From positions 1 through 64,000 of the forward strand of contig JAZQOZ010000148.1 in NCBI GenBank assembly GCA_045628085.1: a stretch of DNA of 64,000 nucleotides, read 5' to 3'. This document shows, piece after piece, positions 61,895 through 64,000 of the stretch. How positions within the stretch are numbered: the first letter of the stretch is position 1; every line of letters starts with the position of its first letter. The position numbers and the translations under genes were made by a program. This DNA is from Firm-04 sp045628085 (GTDB lineage: Bacteria; Bacillota; Clostridia; Oscillospirales; Ruminococcaceae). The notes beneath the pieces were generated by a model, which was not told where the DNA came from, did not search any database, and was given only the letters and a program-made list of their open reading frames with translations.

Positions 61895-61967
61895 GCCTCT
61901 TTAGCTCAGTAGGTAGAGCAGGGGACTGAAAATCCCCGTGTCGTTGGTTCGATTCCGACAGGAGGCA
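61895..61967 (+). tRNA. tRNA-Phe(GAA)
   Basis: Acceptor stem GCCTCTT pairs with AGGAGGC (one T-G), discriminator A, D-arm TAGCTCAGTAGGTAGAGCA, anticodon stem GGGGA/TCCCC with loop CTGAAAA (anticodon GAA). CCA not encoded. Three bases separate it from tRNA-Asp. Confidence 0.95.
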
Positions 61968-61974
61968 TTCAAAT

Positions 61975-62047
61975 GCGGATTTAGCTCATCTGGTAGAGCG
62001 CCACCTTGCCAAGGTGGAGGTAGCGGGTTCGAGCCCCGTAATCCGCT
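61975..62047 (+). tRNA. tRNA-Gly(GCC)
   Basis: Acceptor stem GCGGATT/AATCCGC, discriminator T, anticodon stem CCACC/GGTGG with loop TTGCCAA (anticodon GCC), T-arm GCGGGTTCGAGCCCCGT. CCA not encoded. Last of the three-tRNA transcript. Confidence 0.95.
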
Positions 62048-62081
62048 TATCGCGGTTTGGAAATATCCTTATCGTGTAAAT

Positions 62082-62111
62082 AATCCGGAACTTTTCGTTC
62101 CGGATTTTTTT
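62082..62111 (+). terminator. Terminator of the tRNA cluster
   Basis: A perfect 10-bp stem (62082-62091 with 62097-62106) with a 5-base loop is followed by a run of T. It also lies just beyond the 3' end of the convergent methyltransferase gene. Confidence 0.88.
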
Positions 62112-62118
62112 ATTGCCC

Positions 62119-62946
62119 TTATTCTTTCGGTTTGCATTGCAAAATGCCGAATGATACTGTCGTGGTCAGAGAAGAAAGACTGTCGAGCTTTGCGATATCG
62201 CGCTCTGAAGTCTTATGGATATACGGTGTCATTGCAAATAATGCTTTCAGGTGTTCAGCAGGAACAGTGATCGAAGCTGTTACCCGTTCAAAATTCGTCA
62301 ATACGAAGCCGTCAGGCGCAGTTTCGACAGGTTTGTTCTCATAAGGAACTTCATAAACTGCCTGTTTCAGTTCCCAGAGATGCTTTTCAAGCGGAATCAC
62401 GCGCAAAAGCATTCCATCCGGTTTGAGTATACGCCGAAATTCCTGCGGTTCACAGGGCGCAAATAAATTCAGAATACAATCACAGGATTGATCGGCAACC
62501 GGAATATGATTAACTGATGCAACCGCCCAGTGTGCATCCGGAATCCCCTGCTGTTTTGCACGAACCGCCGCAAACCGCAGAATATCCGGTGAAATATCAA
62601 TTCCGCATAATGCCGCTTGCATACCGTTTTGACGCAGCATCGCCGTGACGGCACAGGAATACCATCCCTCTCCGCAGCCGACATCCATGATCGCTGCCGG
62701 CTGCTGCTGCGCAATGATCTCGCATAGGCGGTCAAGCAATATTTTATAGTATCCTGCATTGAGGAACGTCTGACGCGCCTTCGCCATTTCAGCATCATCT
62801 CCGCGCTGACGGCGGCTTTGCCGCATAAGCAAATTGACATATCCGGATTTTGCACGGTCAAAACAATGGCCTTTTTCACAAGCATAGCGTTTTTGCTCCG
62901 CTGTCAGATCACCGCTGCATATCGGACATATAAGATTCATATTCAT
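62119..62946 (-). CDS. RlmA-type 23S rRNA (guanine-N1) methyltransferase
   Basis: SAM-dependent methyltransferase, 275 aa. The N-terminal zinc finger CPICSGDL...CEKGHCFDRAKSGYVNLLM is diagnostic of the RlmA family (methylating G745 or G748 of 23S rRNA). The Rossmann motif is IMDVGCGEGWYS, then GIDISPDILRFAA and ILNLFAPCEPQEFRRILKPDG. AGGAG precedes ATG 62946. The larC gene lies upstream on the same strand, separated by a terminator. Confidence 0.9.
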   Translation of the reverse strand: MNMNLICPICSGDLTAEQKRYACEKGHCFDRAKSGYVNLLMRQSRRQRGDDAEMAKARQTFLNAGYYKILLDRLCEIIAQQQPAAIMDVGCGEGWYSCAVTAMLRQNGMQAALCGIDISPDILRFAAVRAKQQGIPDAHWAVASVNHIPVADQSCDCILNLFAPCEPQEFRRILKPDGMLLRVIPLEKHLWELKQAVYEVPYENKPVETAPDGFVLTNFERVTASITVPAEHLKALFAMTPYIHKTSERDIAKLDSLSSLTTTVSFGILQCKPKE

Positions 62947-62961
62947 TGTCAGCTCCTATCA

Positions 62962-62997
62962 TTGAAAAGCAGTACAGAGCATTTTCTGTACTGCTTT
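62962..62997 (-). terminator. Terminator of larC
   Basis: A perfect 13-bp stem (62985-62997 with 62966-62978) with a 6-base loop, followed on the minus strand by a short T-containing end. It lies 19 bp after the larC stop. Confidence 0.75.
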
Positions 62998-63016
62998 CCT
63001 ATTTCATAATGTGTAT

Positions 63017-64000
63017 TTACTCCCTGCGCAGTTCATCCAGAACTTCACGCAGTGTCATATCATTTTCTTTTGCAATTTCGGCGATATCTTCATATTCCGG
63101 CTTGCATCTGGCAATACCGAATCCGGATACCGATTTTGACCTTACCGTTCCGAAACGTGTCTTTTCTTCGGTGATCTGCCTTTCCAATACAGCCCTTTCA
63201 CATAGATGCATCCGAATGCCGATGGTCGAAGTATGCCGGAATATCAGCCGCATCATATCCGCCTTCTGTTCCAAGTCACACAGACATACAAGCAGAATAC
63301 CGGGACGGCTTTTCTTCATCATAACAGGGACGGTAAACACCTCACGCGCTCCGGCTTCACGCAGAATCTCCTGCGCAAATCCAAGCTCCTCCCCTGTCAT
63401 ATCGTCTACATTGCAGATCAGTTCGGCAATCTGAGCAGATTCATTCTTCATCTCGCCCCAAAATGCGCGAACACAATTCAGCCGCTCGAACTGCTTTTTT
63501 CCAAATCCATATCCGATCTGCTCCGTCCGAATCATCGGCATCTGCCCAAAATCATCTGCAAAATGTTTCAGAATCGCAGCACCGGTCGGTGTGCATAATT
63601 CTCCTTCTATACCGCTGCTGTAAATCGGAATATCACGAAGAAGATATGCCGCTGCCGGTGCGGGAACAGGAAGAATCCCATGCGCACACCGCACACTTCC
63701 GCTGCCGACATGAACCGGAGATACAATTACACGTTCCGGATGCAGCATTTCCATCAGCAGACAAACGCTGACAATATCTGCGATCGCATCCAGTGTGCCG
63801 ACCTCATGAAAATGGATATCCGAAACCGGAACGCCGTGTGCATGACTTTCTGCATCTGCAAGCAGCTGATATACTGCGCAGGCATTTTCTTTTACGGATT
63901 CTGATACATTCAAATTCTGGATTTTTGAAAGCACATCCTGCAAAGATGAATGGCTGTGTCCGTGACTGTGTTCATGATGATGCTCAGAATCATGATGGCG
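63017..64000 (-). CDS. larC: Nickel insertion protein LarC (partial, 5' end outside window)
   Basis: C-terminal ~327 residues of LarC, which makes the nickel-pincer cofactor of lactate racemase and related enzymes. The frame stays open to base 64000, so the start lies beyond the window; an apparent TTG start at 63943 is only a cut-off. The visible N-terminal part is a His-rich metal-binding stretch (HHDSEHHHEHSHGHSHSS), then family blocks DIHFHEVGTLDAIADIV, VSPVHVGSGSVRCAHG, LPVPAPAAAYLL, GELCTPTGAAILKHFA, and ICNVDDMTGEELGFA. LarC2-like sequence continues without a frameshift in the part seen, whereas in Lactobacillus plantarum larC is read through a programmed frameshift. Confidence 0.92.
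   Translation of the reverse strand, partial: RHHDSEHHHEHSHGHSHSSLQDVLSKIQNLNVSESVKENACAVYQLLADAESHAHGVPVSDIHFHEVGTLDAIADIVSVCLLMEMLHPERVIVSPVHVGSGSVRCAHGILPVPAPAAAYLLRDIPIYSSGIEGELCTPTGAAILKHFADDFGQMPMIRTEQIGYGFGKKQFERLNCVRAFWGEMKNESAQIAELICNVDDMTGEELGFAQEILREAGAREVFTVPVMMKKSRPGILLVCLCDLEQKADMMRLIFRHTSTIGIRMHLCERAVLERQITEEKTRFGTVRSKSVSGFGIARCKPEYEDIAEIAKENDMTLREVLDELRRE

Overview
The window reads as chromosome from a spore-forming, anaerobic, fibre-degrading Firmicute close to Ruminococcus/Oscillospiraceae (inference). Four things support this: a GH9 cellulase that ends in a type I dockerin (cellulosomal), a sporulation set (SpoIIR, an uninterrupted SigK, a SpoVB-like flippase), the SCIFF peptide with its radical-SAM maturase (a clostridial trait), and meso-diaminopimelate dehydrogenase. 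Ribosome binding sites are strong AGGAGG types. Thr-rich and Asn/Gln/Trp/Pro-rich linkers recur in exported proteins.

Layout. 1-1.9 kb: a lone serine recombinase between two diverged copies of a ~270-bp structured repeat, against the 3' end of tRNA-Ser(GCU); tRNA-Ser(UGA) follows. 2.2-9 kb: SpoU methyltransferase and GNAT pair, fructose-bisphosphate aldolase, spoIIR, a 43-aa Cys-rich membrane miniprotein absent from simple ORF calling, a ClpC-like AAA+ unfoldase with a TTG start, and sigK. 9-16 kb: riboflavin ECF transporter under an FMN riboswitch, a CD1247-type zinc-ribbon protein, EF-P, an exported transglutaminase-like protein, two overlapping RimK-type ATP-grasp ligases, a zinc-ribbon membrane protein and an AI-2E family permease. 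16.5-28.9 kb: PcrA helicase coupled to an unknown membrane protein, xylulokinase behind an elaborate leader RNA, hisBHAF with a HisA-acetyltransferase fusion, tyrS behind a possible leader peptide, an N-terminally extended CbbX/SpoVK-type AAA ATPase and a cyclophilin.

29-36 kb: the SCIFF precursor, prolyl-tRNA synthetase, a fold-type I PLP decarboxylase overlapping the SCIFF maturase, DAP dehydrogenase, HU and a DUF6465 protein. 36-45 kb: a class B PBP, an amidase with an SH3 tail, a two-component system whose kinase has a very unusual aromatic ectodomain, a flippase, an AEC permease and an AraC regulator. 45-57 kb: HD hydrolase, RarA, the GH9 cellulase, SecA, MurD, a CE2-like SGNH esterase, TrmK and a Nif3-like protein. 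57-64 kb: a sodium-pump beta/gamma pair plus an unknown membrane protein, preceded by a yybP-ykoY-like metal riboswitch and terminator; then RecG, a tRNA-Asp/Phe/Gly cluster, an RlmA-type methyltransferase and the C-terminal part of LarC, which runs off the right edge.

Most of the window is housekeeping. The less expected items are the xylB leader RNA, the HisA-GNAT fusion, the SCIFF peptide lacking the Thr expected at its crosslink position, the metal-riboswitch-controlled sodium pump, the recombinase-flanking repeats and the tandem ATP-grasp ligases. All structures and homologies were read by eye; no database search was run.
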